Assembly: GCF_001005825.1 (NCBI RefSeq)
Contig: NZ_LBHV01000004.1
Span: forward strand, 1 to 64,000
DNA from: Rhizobium sp. LC145
GTDB lineage: Bacteria > Pseudomonadota > Alphaproteobacteria > Rhizobiales > Rhizobiaceae
Reading direction: 5' to 3'
DNA: 64,000 nt
Shown here piece after piece: positions 17,683 to 27,110 of this stretch (positions within the stretch are counted from its first letter, which is position 1; every line of letters starts with the position of its first letter). A program made the position numbers and the translations under genes. The notes beneath the pieces were generated by a model. It ran no database searches and had not been told where the DNA came from. It saw only the letters and a program-made list of their open reading frames with translations.

Positions 17683-19377
17683 ATGAACACCCGACTTGAA
17701 ACCCTCATCGACCAGGGCACCGGCCGCGAACCGGCGGATATCGTCCTGAAGGGTGGCAAGTTCTTCGATCTCGTCACCGGCGAACTGGTCGCCTCCGACA
17801 TTGCCATCTCCGGCGACCGCATCGTCGGCACCTGCGGCAGCTATTCCGGCAAGACCGAAATCGACATTTCCGGCAGGATCGTCGTGCCTGGCTTCATCGA
17901 CACGCATCTGCATATCGAAAGCTCGCTGGTCACCCCGCATGAATTCGACCGCTGCGTGCTCCCCTATGGCGTGACGACTGCGATCTGCGATCCGCATGAG
18001 ATTGCCAATGTCATCGGTACCGAGGGCATCGAATTTTTCCTCGATTCCGCGCTCGAAACTATCATGGACATCCGCGTTCAGCTTTCCTCCTGCGTGCCGG
18101 CCACGCATCTGGAGACGGCGGGCGCCGATCTGCCCATCGAAAAGCTCCTGCCCTACCGCGATCATCCGAAGGTCATCGGCCTTGCCGAGTTCATGAATTT
18201 CCCCGGCGTCATCCATAAGGACCCGGTCTGCCTCGCCAAGCTCGAAGCCTTCTACGGCGACCATATCGACGGTCACGCCCCACTCCTCTCCGGCAAGGAC
18301 CTCAACGGCTATCTCGCCGCCGGCATCCGCACCGAGCACGAATGCACGACGGCTGAAGAGGCGCTCGAAAAGATCCGCAAGGGCATGCACATCCTCGTCC
18401 GCGAGGGCTCCGTCTCCAAGGACCTTCACGCGCTGATGCCAATCATCACGGAGCGGCTGTCGCCCTTCATCGCGCTCTGCACCGACGACCGCAATCCGCT
18501 CGACATCGCCGAGCAGGGTCACCTCGATTACATGATCCGCACGGCGATCGCGGACGGCGTCGAACCGCTCGCGGTCTATCGCGCCGCCTCGATTTCGGCT
18601 GCCCGCGCCTTCGGTCTGCGCGACCGCGGCCTCGTCGCGCCGGGCTGGCGTGCCGATCTTGTCGTCATCGACAGCCTTGAAAACTGCAAGGCGGAGATCG
18701 TCTTCTCCGCCGGCCGCAAGGTGACGGACGAACTCTTCGCGACGCGTGGGGCCGTCAGCCCCGTCGGCCTCGACAGCGTCAAGGCGCGGCCGGTCCAGGC
18801 CATGCATTTCGGCGTGCCGGCGACCGAGGGCGAAACGCCGGTGATCGGCGTGATGCCCGGAAAGATCATCACCGAGCATCGCCGCTACCGGCTACCCTCC
18901 TCCGGCAACCAGACCGTGGTCGATCTTTCCCGTGACATCATCAAGGTCGCCGTCATCGAGCGCCACGGAAAGAACGGCAATCACGCCAATGGTTTCGTGC
19001 AGGGCTTCGGGCTGAAGAAGGGCGCGATCGCCTCCACCGTCGGACATGACAGCCACAATATCTGCGTCGTCGGCGTCAACGAGGACGACATGGCGCTCGC
19101 CGCCAATCGGCTTTCCGAAATCCATGGCGGCTTCGTGGTGGTGGAGGACGGCAGGGTGACCGGCGAGATCGCCCTACCCGTCGCCGGCCTCATGAGCCTC
19201 GAACCCTACGAGACCGTGCGCGACACGCTGCATCACTTGAGAAAAGCCGCCTATGCCCTTGGAACGACTCTGGAAGAGCCCTTCCTGCAGGTCGCCTTCC
19301 TGCCGCTCCCCGTTATCCCGCACCTGAAGATTTCAGACCGGGGCATGGTGGATGTGGATCGGTTCGAGCTGATTTGA
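17683..19377 (+). CDS. ade: Adenine deaminase
   Basis: A 564-aa metal-dependent amidohydrolase that converts adenine to hypoxanthine and ammonia. Metal-binding His residues are in DTHLHIESS (73-81); further family motifs are [43 protein letters not shown] and the C-terminal [24 protein letters not shown] split into the second domain. Length and layout match bacterial Ade. Hypoxanthine from it could enter the xanthine dehydrogenase pathway encoded at 54-58 kb. The stop overlaps the TTG start of the next small gene. Confidence 0.93.
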   Translation: MNTRLETLIDQGTGREPADIVLKGGKFFDLVTGELVASDIAISGDRIVGTCGSYSGKTEIDISGRIVVPGFIDTHLHIESSLVTPHEFDRCVLPYGVTTAICDPHEIANVIGTEGIEFFLDSALETIMDIRVQLSSCVPATHLETAGADLPIEKLLPYRDHPKVIGLAEFMNFPGVIHKDPVCLAKLEAFYGDHIDGHAPLLSGKDLNGYLAAGIRTEHECTTAEEALEKIRKGMHILVREGSVSKDLHALMPIITERLSPFIALCTDDRNPLDIAEQGHLDYMIRTAIADGVEPLAVYRAASISAARAFGLRDRGLVAPGWRADLVVIDSLENCKAEIVFSAGRKVTDELFATRGAVSPVGLDSVKARPVQAMHFGVPATEGETPVIGVMPGKIITEHRRYRLPSSGNQTVVDLSRDIIKVAVIERHGKNGNHANGFVQGFGLKKGAIASTVGHDSHNICVVGVNEDDMALAANRLSEIHGGFVVVEDGRVTGEIALPVAGLMSLEPYETVRDTLHHLRKAAYALGTTLEEPFLQVAFLPLPVIPHLKISDRGMVDVDRFELI

Positions 19378-19658
19378 GTTTCACCGCAAGCCTGGAGGGG
19401 GGCAAGATTCGAAATGCCTGTGTCTTCCGCTCGGGGAATCTAAATTTCTTTTTCTATTCCAACGAAGGCGATCCCCGAGAGCCTATTCACATCCATGTTC
19501 GCGGCAGCGGAGCCAATGCAAAAATCTGGTTGGAGCCGACCATCGGAGTGGCCGATAGCCAAGGCTTCAATAGCAAGGAGCTCTCTGCTATCATCCGGTT
19601 AGTGATCGACAATCGCGTACTTATTCGGCAGGCATGGCATGAACATTTCGGCGACTGA
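19374..19658 (+). CDS. DUF4160 domain protein
   Basis: A 94-aa protein with the DUF4160 core: [27 protein letters not shown] and KIWLEP, followed by [30 protein letters not shown]. No ATG is available; the TTG at 19374 overlaps the ade stop and is a tentative start. DUF4160 genes are commonly paired with DUF2442 genes, as here, where the reading frames overlap by 20 bp. The pair has been suggested to be toxin-antitoxin-like; that is an inference from gene pairing and has no support in this sequence alone. Confidence 0.7.
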   Translation: MSFTASLEGGKIRNACVFRSGNLNFFFYSNEGDPREPIHIHVRGSGANAKIWLEPTIGVADSQGFNSKELSAIIRLVIDNRVLIRQAWHEHFGD

Positions 19659-19884
19659 CGTGAAATTCGACGAAGATACGATGTGGGTGTCGCTCACCGA
19701 CGGCCGCACCCTCGGGGTGCCTCTCGCTTGGTTCCCCCGCCTGCTTCTCGCCAAGCCCAGCGACCGCGAAAAATTCGAACTCAGCCCCGGCGGCATTCAC
19801 TGGGATGAGCTTGATGAAGACATTTCCATAGCCGGCCTTCTGAAAGGCCGCGGCGACAGGACCGTAAAGCGGCCCGCAGCATAA
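19639..19884 (+). CDS. DUF2442 domain protein
   Basis: An 81-aa protein of the DUF2442 family: VKFDEDTMWVSLTDGRTLGVPLAWFPRLLLAKPSDREKF and the conserved GGIHWDELDEDISIAGLL. The ATG lies inside the end of the DUF4160 gene, so the two are translationally coupled. The C-terminus (KGRGDRTVKRPAA) is basic. It is likely the partner, perhaps the antitoxin, of the DUF4160 protein. Confidence 0.75.
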   Translation: MNISATDVKFDEDTMWVSLTDGRTLGVPLAWFPRLLLAKPSDREKFELSPGGIHWDELDEDISIAGLLKGRGDRTVKRPAA

Positions 19885-20002
19885 ACCGCTCAGCGTTCTC
19901 ATCCGACATTCTTGCCCTCTCGGGTCTTGAAGATGACGGCCGGGTGGGGCAATACCCCCGCATCCTATCGAAACCCGCACCTAAGACGTGAAGGCCGACG
20001 AG

Positions 20003-21100
20003 ATGCTGCAAACGCCCTATTACCTGATCGATAAGACGAAGCTCCTCCGCAACATGGAGAAGATCGCCTATGTCCGCGAGAAATCGGGCGCCAAGGCGCT
20101 GCTGGCCCTGAAATGTTTCGCCACCTGGTCGGTCTTCGATTTCATGCGAGACTTCATGGACGGCACCACCTCGTCCTCGCTGAATGAAGTGCGCCTCGGC
20201 CATGAGCGCTTCGGCAAGGAGACGCATGCCTATAGCGTCGCCTATGCGGATTACGAGATCGACGAGGTCATCAGCCACGCCGACAAGATCATCTTCAATT
20301 CGATCGCCCAGCTCGAGCGCTTTGCGGTCAAGGCCTCCGGCATCGTTCGCGGACTGCGCCTCAACCCGCAGGTGAGCTCATCGAGCTTCGACCTTGCCGA
20401 TCCCGCCCGGCCCTTCTCCCGGCTCGGCGAATGGGATGTCGCCAAGGTCGAGAAGGTCATGGACAAGATCAGCGGCTTCATGATCCACAACAACTGCGAG
20501 AACAGCGATTTCGCCCTGTTCGACCGCATGCTCGGCCAGATCGAGGAGAAGTTCGGGCCGCTTCTCAAGAAAGCCGAATGGGTGAGCCTCGGCGGCGGTA
20601 TCCATTTCACCGGCGAAGGCTATCCGATCGATGCCTTCTGCGACCGGCTGAAAGCCTTTTCGGAAAAATACGGCGTGCAGGTCTATCTCGAGCCCGGCGA
20701 GGCCTCGATCACCAAGTCGACCACGCTGGAAGTCACCGTGCTCGACAAGCTCTATAACGGCAAGGACCTTGTCGTGGTGGATTCGTCCATCGAAGCGCAC
20801 ATGCTGGATCTTCTGATCTATCGTGAGAACGCAAAGGTCTCCCCCAACCAGGGACCACATCGTTACATGGTCTGCGGCAAGTCCTGTCTTGCCGGGGACA
20901 TCTTCGGGGAGTTCGACTTCCCCGAAGAACTGAAGGTCGGCGACCGCATCTCGATCCAGGATGCCGCCGGTTACACGATGGTCAAGAAAAACTGGTTTAA
21001 CGGCGTGAAAATGCCGGCAATCGCCATCCGGGAACTGGATGGCAGCCTCAGAACGGTCCGTGAATTCGATTACGCGGACTACGAACAAAGCCTCTCGTGA
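20003..21100 (+). CDS. nspC: Carboxynorspermidine/carboxyspermidine decarboxylase
   Basis: A 365-aa PLP enzyme of fold type III. It decarboxylates carboxyspermidine (or carboxynorspermidine) to the polyamine. The PLP Lys is at residue 37 (LLALKCFATWSVF), with SSLNEVRLGHERFG, HNNCENSDF, SLGGGIHFTGEGYP and KSCLAGDIFGEFDF as family signatures. The ATG at 20003 (MLQTPYYLID) has AAGG eight bases upstream and is preferred over an upstream GTG at 19988. With the next gene it forms the alternative spermidine route from aspartate semialdehyde and putrescine that replaces SpeE/SpeD in many alphaproteobacteria. Confidence 0.92.
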   Translation: MLQTPYYLIDKTKLLRNMEKIAYVREKSGAKALLALKCFATWSVFDFMRDFMDGTTSSSLNEVRLGHERFGKETHAYSVAYADYEIDEVISHADKIIFNSIAQLERFAVKASGIVRGLRLNPQVSSSSFDLADPARPFSRLGEWDVAKVEKVMDKISGFMIHNNCENSDFALFDRMLGQIEEKFGPLLKKAEWVSLGGGIHFTGEGYPIDAFCDRLKAFSEKYGVQVYLEPGEASITKSTTLEVTVLDKLYNGKDLVVVDSSIEAHMLDLLIYRENAKVSPNQGPHRYMVCGKSCLAGDIFGEFDFPEELKVGDRISIQDAAGYTMVKKNWFNGVKMPAIAIRELDGSLRTVREFDYADYEQSLS

Positions 21101-21141
21101 AGAGGCTTCTGACGATTGGACATAAGGAGTTGGTCCCCATC

Positions 21142-22383
21142 ATGAAGAAGAACGTGCTCATCATCGGCGCCGGCGGCGTCGCCCAGGTGGTTGCGCATAA
21201 ATGCGCCCAGAACAACGATGTCCTCGGCGACATCCATATCGCCTCGCGCACCAGGACGAAATGCGATGCCATCGTCGCCTCCGTGCACGAGAAGAAGGCG
21301 ATGAAACAACCGGGCGTGCTGGAAGCCCATGCGCTCGACGCGCTCAACATCGAGGCCACCAAAGCGCTCATCAAGTCGACCAGGTCCGAGATCGTCATCA
21401 ATGTCGGCACCGCCTTCTTGAACATGTCGGTCTTGCGCGCCTGCATGGACACCGGCGTCGCCTATATCGACACGGCGATCCACGAAGAACCGAACAAGAT
21501 CTGCGAGACCCCGCCGTGGTACGGTAACTACGAGTGGAAGCGCGCCGCCGAATGCGAGGAAAAGAGCATCACCGCCATCCTCGGCGCCGGCTTCGATCCG
21601 GGCGTCGTCAACGCCTATGCGCGTCTGGCCAAGGACGACTATCTCGACAAGGTGACCGACGTCGATATCGTCGATATCAACGCCGGCAGCCACGGCAAGT
21701 ATTTCGCCACCAACTTCGATCCGGAAATCAACTTCCGCGAGTTCACCGGTGTCGTCTATTCCTGGCAGAAGGGCCAGTGGCAGGTGAACAAGATGTTCGA
21801 GATCGGCAAGGATTACGATCTGCCGGTCGTCGGCACCCGCCGCGCCTATCTCTGCGGCCACGACGAAGTGCATTCGCTCGCCAAGAACATGGATGGCGCC
21901 GACGTGCGCTTCTGGATGGGCTTCGGCGATCACTACATCAACGTCTTCACAGTCTTGAAGAACATCGGCCTCCTCTCCGAGCAGCCGGTCAGGCTGGCGG
22001 ATGGCTCGGAAGTCGTGCCGCTCAAGGTCGTCAAGGCCTGCCTGCCCGATCCCGCATCGCTCGCGCCCGAATACGAGGGCAAGACCTGCATCGGTGATTT
22101 CGTGAAGGGCATCAAGGACGGCAAGGAGCGCGAAGTCTTCATCTATAACGTCGCGGACCACAAGGAAGCCTATAACGAAGTGGGCTCCCAGGGCATCTCC
22201 TACACCGCCGGCGTTCCGCCGGTTGCCGCCGCCATGCTGGTCGCGACCGGTGAGTGGGACGTGAAGAAGATGGCGAATGTCGAGGAACTGCCCCCCAAGC
22301 CCTTCCTCAACATCCTCAACCGCATCGGCCTGCAGACCTATATCCGCGACGAACAGGGCGAGCGGGAGCTGAACTTCTCGTAG
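21142..22383 (+). CDS. Carboxyspermidine dehydrogenase (saccharopine dehydrogenase family)
   Basis: A 413-aa oxidoreductase with an N-terminal Rossmann fold (KNVLIIGAGGVAQVVAHKCAQ) and a saccharopine-dehydrogenase-like body (GFDPGVVNAYARLAKDDYLD, NFREFTGVVYSWQKGQW, VGSQGISYTAGVPPVAAAM). Next to nspC it is the enzyme that condenses aspartate semialdehyde with putrescine reductively to carboxyspermidine. The ATG at 21142 is 41 bp after the nspC stop; AAGGAG at 21124-21129 is slightly far. A strong bidirectional terminator follows, so nspC and this gene form a two-gene operon. Confidence 0.9.
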   Translation: MKKNVLIIGAGGVAQVVAHKCAQNNDVLGDIHIASRTRTKCDAIVASVHEKKAMKQPGVLEAHALDALNIEATKALIKSTRSEIVINVGTAFLNMSVLRACMDTGVAYIDTAIHEEPNKICETPPWYGNYEWKRAAECEEKSITAILGAGFDPGVVNAYARLAKDDYLDKVTDVDIVDINAGSHGKYFATNFDPEINFREFTGVVYSWQKGQWQVNKMFEIGKDYDLPVVGTRRAYLCGHDEVHSLAKNMDGADVRFWMGFGDHYINVFTVLKNIGLLSEQPVRLADGSEVVPLKVVKACLPDPASLAPEYEGKTCIGDFVKGIKDGKEREVFIYNVADHKEAYNEVGSQGISYTAGVPPVAAAMLVATGEWDVKKMANVEELPPKPFLNILNRIGLQTYIRDEQGERELNFS

Positions 22384-22406
22384 GCCCTTACTGCCTGGAA
22401 CAAGCG

Positions 22407-22432
22407 AAGCCCGCGAGCATCCTCGCGGGCTT
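22407..22432. terminator. Bidirectional terminator
   Basis: Perfect stem AAGCCCGCGAG / CTCGCGGGCTT with a four-base loop and T run, placed between the dehydrogenase gene and the convergent MocR gene. Confidence 0.85.
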
Positions 22433-22439
22433 TTTCGTT

Positions 22440-23849
22440 TCAGCCCCTTCCCCGCGGAAGCGCCAGGCGCAGCACCTCGAAGATGCGCGGATCGAGCGTC
22501 TGCGAAACGTTGAAGCGCATGAAGTTTCCGGCCGATTGCGACAGGCTGAAAGCGTTTCCGGGCGCCAGCACGATGTTCCTTTCCAGTGCGGCACGCGCCA
22601 CATCCGCCGCGTCGGCATCGTCCGGCAGCCGGCACCAGAGGAACATGCCTGCCTGAGGCTCCAGCCAGGGAACTATCCCCAGGCTCCTCAATCTTGCCGA
22701 AACCTCGAACATCGCCTGGGAAAGGCGGCTCCGAAGAGCCTCCACGTGTTTGCGATAGCTGCCGTCGCTCAAGACGTTCAGCACCAGCTCCGCATTCAGC
22801 CTTCCCCCGCCGAAGGTCGTCGCGATCTTGAGGTCTGTCAGGCCTTCGATCCATTCCGGCCTGGCTGCCACGAACCCGCATCGCGCCGAAGCGGAAAGGG
22901 TCTTGGAAAAGCTGCCGATATGGATGACGCGCTCCAAGCCGTCGAAGGCCGCCAGCCGCGGCGCGGCCGTGTGCTCGAAATCGGCGAAGATGTCGTCCTC
23001 GATGATGGTGAGGCCGAACTGGTCGGCAAGCTTGAGAACCCGGTGCGCCGTCACCGGGGAAAGCACCGCCCCCGTCGGGTTGTGAATGGCGGAATTCGTG
23101 ATGTAGAGGCGGGGCCGGTGTTCGCTCACCGTCCGGCTGAAAGCCTCGATATTCGGCCCCGAGGGCGTGTAGGGAACGCCGACGATCTTGGCCCGGTGGG
23201 CCCTGAGCAGGGCATGGAAATTGAAATAGCACGGGTCGTCCACCAGCACCGTATCGCCGGGTTCGAGGAAGAACCGGCAGAGAAGGTCGATCGCCTGGGT
23301 TCCGGATTCGGTCAGCATGATCTGATCCGGAGACGCCTCTATCCCCCGCTCCGCCATGCGCCGGGCAATGAGCTGGCGAAGCGGCGGCAATCCGAGCGGC
23401 GTGCCGTAATCGGCCAGCACCGGACTTTTCGCGCGCGAAAGGGTTCTGAGCCCCCGGCGAATGCTCTCCTCCGGAAACCACGAGGACGGCAGCCACCCGC
23501 AGCCCGGTTTGAGACCGCCGTCACCCGCCTCCAGCGACTGCCGGGATACCCAGAAAGGATCGACGGCGCGGTCGAGCTTCGGCCCCGCCTCGGCAAGCGA
23601 AAACGGCGCCGCCTGGTTGGCCACGTAGAAGCCGGAGCCGGGCCTGGAAACGATCGCCCCTTCGGCCACCAGGCGCTCATAGGCCTCCACCACGGTCGAG
23701 GTCGAGACCTTCAGCGTGACGGCCAGCTGCCGAAGCGACGGCAGCTTGGCGCCGGGCGTCAGATTGCGCCCCGAAATCCGCTGCCCGATCGTCGCCATGA
23801 CCATTGCGACCCGCGTGCCTTCGCTCATCTGTATTGCCACCTTCACCAT
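22440..23849 (-). CDS. MocR-type regulator (GntR HTH + aminotransferase domain)
   Basis: A 469-aa fusion regulator. Residues 1-75 form a GntR winged helix (GAKLPSLRQLAVTLKVSTSTVVEAYERL), and about 110-460 a fold-type I aminotransferase domain with the PLP Lys at 316 (GSFSKTLSASARCGF), NPTG at 257-260 and the D-DD residues near 205 and 285. Such proteins use PLP or an aminated ligand as effector. It is divergent from an EamA exporter, a very common MocR target, with direct repeats in the short gap between them. An ATG eight codons further in (23828) has a better ribosome site (GAAGG), so the start may be there. Confidence 0.9.
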   Translation of the reverse strand: MVKVAIQMSEGTRVAMVMATIGQRISGRNLTPGAKLPSLRQLAVTLKVSTSTVVEAYERLVAEGAIVSRPGSGFYVANQAAPFSLAEAGPKLDRAVDPFWVSRQSLEAGDGGLKPGCGWLPSSWFPEESIRRGLRTLSRAKSPVLADYGTPLGLPPLRQLIARRMAERGIEASPDQIMLTESGTQAIDLLCRFFLEPGDTVLVDDPCYFNFHALLRAHRAKIVGVPYTPSGPNIEAFSRTVSEHRPRLYITNSAIHNPTGAVLSPVTAHRVLKLADQFGLTIIEDDIFADFEHTAAPRLAAFDGLERVIHIGSFSKTLSASARCGFVAARPEWIEGLTDLKIATTFGGGRLNAELVLNVLSDGSYRKHVEALRSRLSQAMFEVSARLRSLGIVPWLEPQAGMFLWCRLPDDADAADVARAALERNIVLAPGNAFSLSQSAGNFMRFNVSQTLDPRIFEVLRLALPRGRG

Positions 23850-23859
23850 AACAGTTCGC

Positions 23860-23891
23860 CGAAACCGTATCAGACTGTGGCTGGCGAAACC
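23860..23891. promoter_or_regulatory. Direct repeats in MocR/EamA divergent promoter
   Basis: CGAAACC occurs at 23860-23866 and again at 23885-23891 (25 bp apart) in the 86-bp gap between the two starts. MocR-type regulators typically bind spaced direct repeats on their divergent target promoters. Confidence 0.4.
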
Positions 23892-23935
23892 ATCCGTCCC
23901 TGCCGATAAGGACGGCTGTAATGATGGAGTGCCCT

Positions 23936-24799
23936 ATGGACCGTGCAGCAGCCGGATGGATCAATGGTTTTATCGGCGTGGTGATCTTCAGCGGATCGCT
24001 TCCCGCCACCCGCGTGGCGGTCATGCAGTTCGATCCGGTGTTCCTCACGGTCGCGCGGGCGGCGATCGCCGGGCTCCTGGCCCTTGCGCTGGTCCTGATC
24101 TTCAGGGAGAAACGCCCCGCCCCGCGCGATATCGCCTCACTGGTGGTGGTGGCATTGGGCGTCGTGGTCGGCTTTCCGCTGTTGACCGCACTGGCGCTGC
24201 AGCACGTGACCACCGCCCATTCCATCGTCTTCGTCGGCCTGTTACCCCTGGCCACGGCCATTTTCGGCGTCATTCGCGGCGGTGAGCGGCCTAAGCCGGC
24301 TTTCTGGCTGTTTTCCATATTGGGAAGCACACTGGTCGTCGGTTTCGCACTCGCGCAGGGCGTCACCGCCGCGCCGCTCGGCGATGCGCTGATGCTGGCG
24401 GCGATCATCGTCTGCGGCCTCGGCTATGCCGAAGGCGCGAAGCTCTCGCGCACACTCGGCGGCTGGCAGGTCATTTCCTGGGCTCTCGTGCTCTCTCTGC
24501 CGCTGATGGTCCTCATAACCATCTTCACCATGCCCGCGACCTTTGCCGGCATCCAGGCTCCCGCCCTGCTGGGCCTTGCCTATGTCTCGCTCTTCAGCAT
24601 GCTGATCGGCTTCGTGTTCTGGTATCGCGGGCTGGCCCAGGGCGGCATCGCCACCGTCGGCCAATTGCAGCTATTGCAGCCGTTCTTCGGGCTGGCGCTC
24701 GCGGCAACCTTGCTGAACGAGACCGTCACTCCGCTGATGTTCGCCGTCACCGTGGCGGTCATTCTCTGCGTGGCGGGTGCCCGCAAATACGGGAGATAG
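23936..24799 (+). CDS. EamA/DMT-family exporter
   Basis: A 287-aa inner-membrane protein with about ten helices arranged as two EamA repeats (INGFIGVVIFSGSLPATRVAV and ISWALVLSLPLMVLITIFTM). The ATG at 23936 (MDRAAAGWING) has GGAG eight bases upstream; an ATG at 23921 has none. It is divergent from the MocR regulator, which probably controls it. The substrate is likely an amino acid or metabolite; it cannot be named from sequence. Confidence 0.88.
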   Translation: MDRAAAGWINGFIGVVIFSGSLPATRVAVMQFDPVFLTVARAAIAGLLALALVLIFREKRPAPRDIASLVVVALGVVVGFPLLTALALQHVTTAHSIVFVGLLPLATAIFGVIRGGERPKPAFWLFSILGSTLVVGFALAQGVTAAPLGDALMLAAIIVCGLGYAEGAKLSRTLGGWQVISWALVLSLPLMVLITIFTMPATFAGIQAPALLGLAYVSLFSMLIGFVFWYRGLAQGGIATVGQLQLLQPFFGLALAATLLNETVTPLMFAVTVAVILCVAGARKYGR

Positions 24800-24805
24800 T
24801 CCAGA

Positions 24806-25207
24806 TCAGGATTTATCCGCCATGTCGGCGTGGCGGTGAACGAGCTGCCACTGGCCATCGGCGCGGCGGAAGATCTCGGTCACGCGCAGCCGCATCGGCA
24901 CCGGTTCGGGCTGTCCCTTCAGCCGCGCCGTGGCGTTCTGATAGCCCACCCAGTAGCCGATCTTGCCGTCATGGCCCATGTGGATGATCTCCAGGTCGCT
25001 TTCGCTGCCCGTGCTGAAGCTTGCCGCATCCTCGACATAGCGCGCCAGCACCTGCTCGGCGCCCTCGACCACGGCGCCGCGCGGATGGAAGAAGCTCGCC
25101 TGGAAATCCCTGGCGGCGATCTCTTCCAGCGGCCCGGCATCGCCGTTGACATAGGCGCGCGCCGCTTCCTTGCGTTTCTGAATGAAGACGTGGAAATCGT
25201 CGGTCAT
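24806..25207 (-). CDS. NTF2-like (SnoaL/DUF4440-type) protein
   Basis: A 133-aa single-domain protein of the NTF2-like fold: FIQKRKEAARAYVNGDAGPLEEIAARDFQASFFHPRG, GAEQVLARYVEDAASF and the final RVTEIFRRADGQWQLVHRHAD. GGAGGG precedes the ATG at 25207. These domains act as ketosteroid-isomerase-like enzymes or dimerisation modules; role here unknown. It converges with the exporter gene, seven bases apart. Confidence 0.78.
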   Translation of the reverse strand: MTDDFHVFIQKRKEAARAYVNGDAGPLEEIAARDFQASFFHPRGAVVEGAEQVLARYVEDAASFSTGSESDLEIIHMGHDGKIGYWVGYQNATARLKGQPEPVPMRLRVTEIFRRADGQWQLVHRHADMADKS

Positions 25208-25312
25208 CGTGGCCCTCCCGTTCGCCGATCCTCACCGCTTCGACGGGAACGCCGCCTGGCGGCGCTCCCGTGCCCCGTGGAACGGATAGGTAGGGCGATC
25301 GTTCCGCCGCCG

Positions 25313-26503
25313 CTACTCCGTCTGCCCGGCAAGCTGCTCCAGTATGGCGTGCGCGGCCTTGATGCGCGCCGGTATCGGAAGGTTCCGGTTCGCCAGCATG
25401 ACGATGCCGATCTTCTCTTCCGGCACGAAGGCGACGTAAGCGCCGAAGCCGCCCGTCGAACCGGTCTTGTTGTAGAGTGTTGCGGGCACCGGCTGCTGCG
25501 GGGGCGTCAATGCCTTTGCCGCATGGGCGTCCATGGCCATGGTCTGGGCATTGCCGGCAAGCAGGCGCTCCAATGTCACCGGGTAGGGATATTGCTCCCA
25601 GCCGAGCCCCTGCACCATCTCACCGACCCGGAAATAGCCGACATGCGTTCCTTCCACGGCTTGGGCGACGGCACCGTCGAGCTTGCCCGGCTCGATATTC
25701 GCCTCCACGAAGCGTACCATGTCGGAGGTCGAGGATTTCACGCCGTAGGCCTCCGCCGCGAACATGCCGGGATTGACCCGCACCGGCTTGCCGGCCTTGT
25801 TGTGACCCCAGGCATAATCCTTCATCGCCGCGCTCGGCACCGTGATATAGCTGTGGCTGAGCCCAAGCTTGGGGAAGAGTTCCCCTTCCATCGCCTCCCG
25901 GAAATCCCGCCCCATGGCAATCCCGGTAATATGCCCGAAAAATCCGATGCTCGGGTTGGAATAGCGGCGCTGCTCGCCCGGCGCAGCGGCCGGCTTCCAC
26001 CGCTTGAAATAGGCGCGCATCTGCTTGTCGGTCCCCACCTCGTCGGGAAACTGCAGCGGCAGCCCGCCGGCCGTATAGGTGGCGAGGTGAAGCAGCGTCG
26101 CCTTGTCGATCGCGCTTCCTTCGAGCTCCGGAATGTATTTGCCCGCATGATCCTCCAGCGACAGCTTTCCGGTCACCTGCGCATAGGCGCCGAGCGTCGC
26201 GGTAAAGGTCTTGCTGACAGAGCCGAGTTCGAAGAGCGTATCTTCCGTGACCGGCATGTTCCCTTCCTTCGAAGCGAGGCCGTAATTCCTGAAATAGCGC
26301 CTGCCATCGATGGTGACGGCGACCGCCATGCCGGGAACGCCGTGCTCCTTCATCGCCGGCTCGATGGCCTTGTCCACGATGGCGGCAATCCGGTCCGCCT
26401 CGCTCGCTGCAAGAGCATGACCGGAACTGCCGAACGCCGCGACGGTGAAGGACAGCAGGGCCGCCGTCACAGCCCCAGATTCGACTTTTATCTCTCTTTT
26501 CAT
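25313..26503 (-). CDS. Class C beta-lactamase (AmpC type)
   Basis: A 396-aa periplasmic serine hydrolase. The signal peptide runs to about ALA at residue 32. The three class C motifs are present in order: S95-V-S-K98 with the catalytic Ser, Y181-S-N183, and K346-T-G348 (NKTGSTGGFGAYVAF). Size and spacing fit AmpC. No divergent ampR lies next to it, so inducible control as in enterobacteria is not evident. A DD-peptidase or esterase of the same fold is less likely because all three motifs and their spacing match true class C enzymes. Confidence 0.9.
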   Translation of the reverse strand: MKREIKVESGAVTAALLSFTVAAFGSSGHALAASEADRIAAIVDKAIEPAMKEHGVPGMAVAVTIDGRRYFRNYGLASKEGNMPVTEDTLFELGSVSKTFTATLGAYAQVTGKLSLEDHAGKYIPELEGSAIDKATLLHLATYTAGGLPLQFPDEVGTDKQMRAYFKRWKPAAAPGEQRRYSNPSIGFFGHITGIAMGRDFREAMEGELFPKLGLSHSYITVPSAAMKDYAWGHNKAGKPVRVNPGMFAAEAYGVKSSTSDMVRFVEANIEPGKLDGAVAQAVEGTHVGYFRVGEMVQGLGWEQYPYPVTLERLLAGNAQTMAMDAHAAKALTPPQQPVPATLYNKTGSTGGFGAYVAFVPEEKIGIVMLANRNLPIPARIKAAHAILEQLAGQTE

Positions 26504-26716
26504 CCTGTCTTCTTCCTTGTCTGTTCGCGGTGTCGCCGAGGTGAGAGCCCCGCCCCATGCGCCTTCGTCTACGTTGCCATTTCCACGCTCACAAACGACG
26601 ATATCTCGAAGGAGCCATTAGAAAAATTTGGAACACCATATCCCAACCTCCTCTTTGACTTGGAACAGTTTCTGGCGTTGGATAATGGCCGATCACACGG
26701 CGCGGAGCACCAATTC

Positions 26717-27097
26717 ATGGCGAAGTCGTTCCATTCCCTCCTGTTGGCAATGGTCTTGGGGCTGCCGGCCGGCAGCCTGCATGCCGCCGAAAACCGATGC
26801 GGCTGGTACCAGATGCCGACGCCCGGCAATCTCTGGCTGACCGACAAGGACGCCACCTGGACCATCACCTCGCAGGCCGAAGCTGCCGGCCCGGATGCGG
26901 TCGGTGCGGAAAAGACGCCGGATTTCGACAGCAAGCAATTCGTCGAAACCAACGTGCCCGGCACCGGCTATGGCTACGGCTGCGCCTGCCTGGTCGTGGA
27001 TACGAATGCCAAACAGGAGCGGATCACCAGGGTCTATTCGGGAAAGATAAAACCGCTTTCGGCCTGCAGGAACGACAAGACCTTGCCCAAGCCGTAG
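26717..27097 (+). CDS. DUF4087 secreted protein
   Basis: A 126-aa exported protein. MAKSFHSLLLAMVLGLPAG..LHA is a signal peptide, and the mature part begins AENRCGWYQMPTPGNLWLTDKDATWTI and has GYGCACL and a final Cys before DKTLP, the DUF4087 pattern. Four Cys probably form disulfides. GGAG precedes the ATG at 26717; the frame is open much further upstream but only as the antisense of the beta-lactamase gene. The 213-bp gap upstream of it (26504-26716) shows no other gene. Function unknown. Confidence 0.75.
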   Translation: MAKSFHSLLLAMVLGLPAGSLHAAENRCGWYQMPTPGNLWLTDKDATWTITSQAEAAGPDAVGAEKTPDFDSKQFVETNVPGTGYGYGCACLVVDTNAKQERITRVYSGKIKPLSACRNDKTLPKP

Positions 27098-27110
27098 TGA
27101 CCCCAGGGCC

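Noticed and set aside
21079-23496. 805-codon minus-strand frame over nspC partner and MocR
   Set aside because: Runs antisense to the dehydrogenase and in another frame over the MocR gene, which is clearly coding.
24830-26700. Long open frame antisense to the NTF2-like and beta-lactamase genes
   Set aside because: High-GC antisense shadow; the proteins on the other strand have clear motifs. Only its last part (from 26717) is a real gene.
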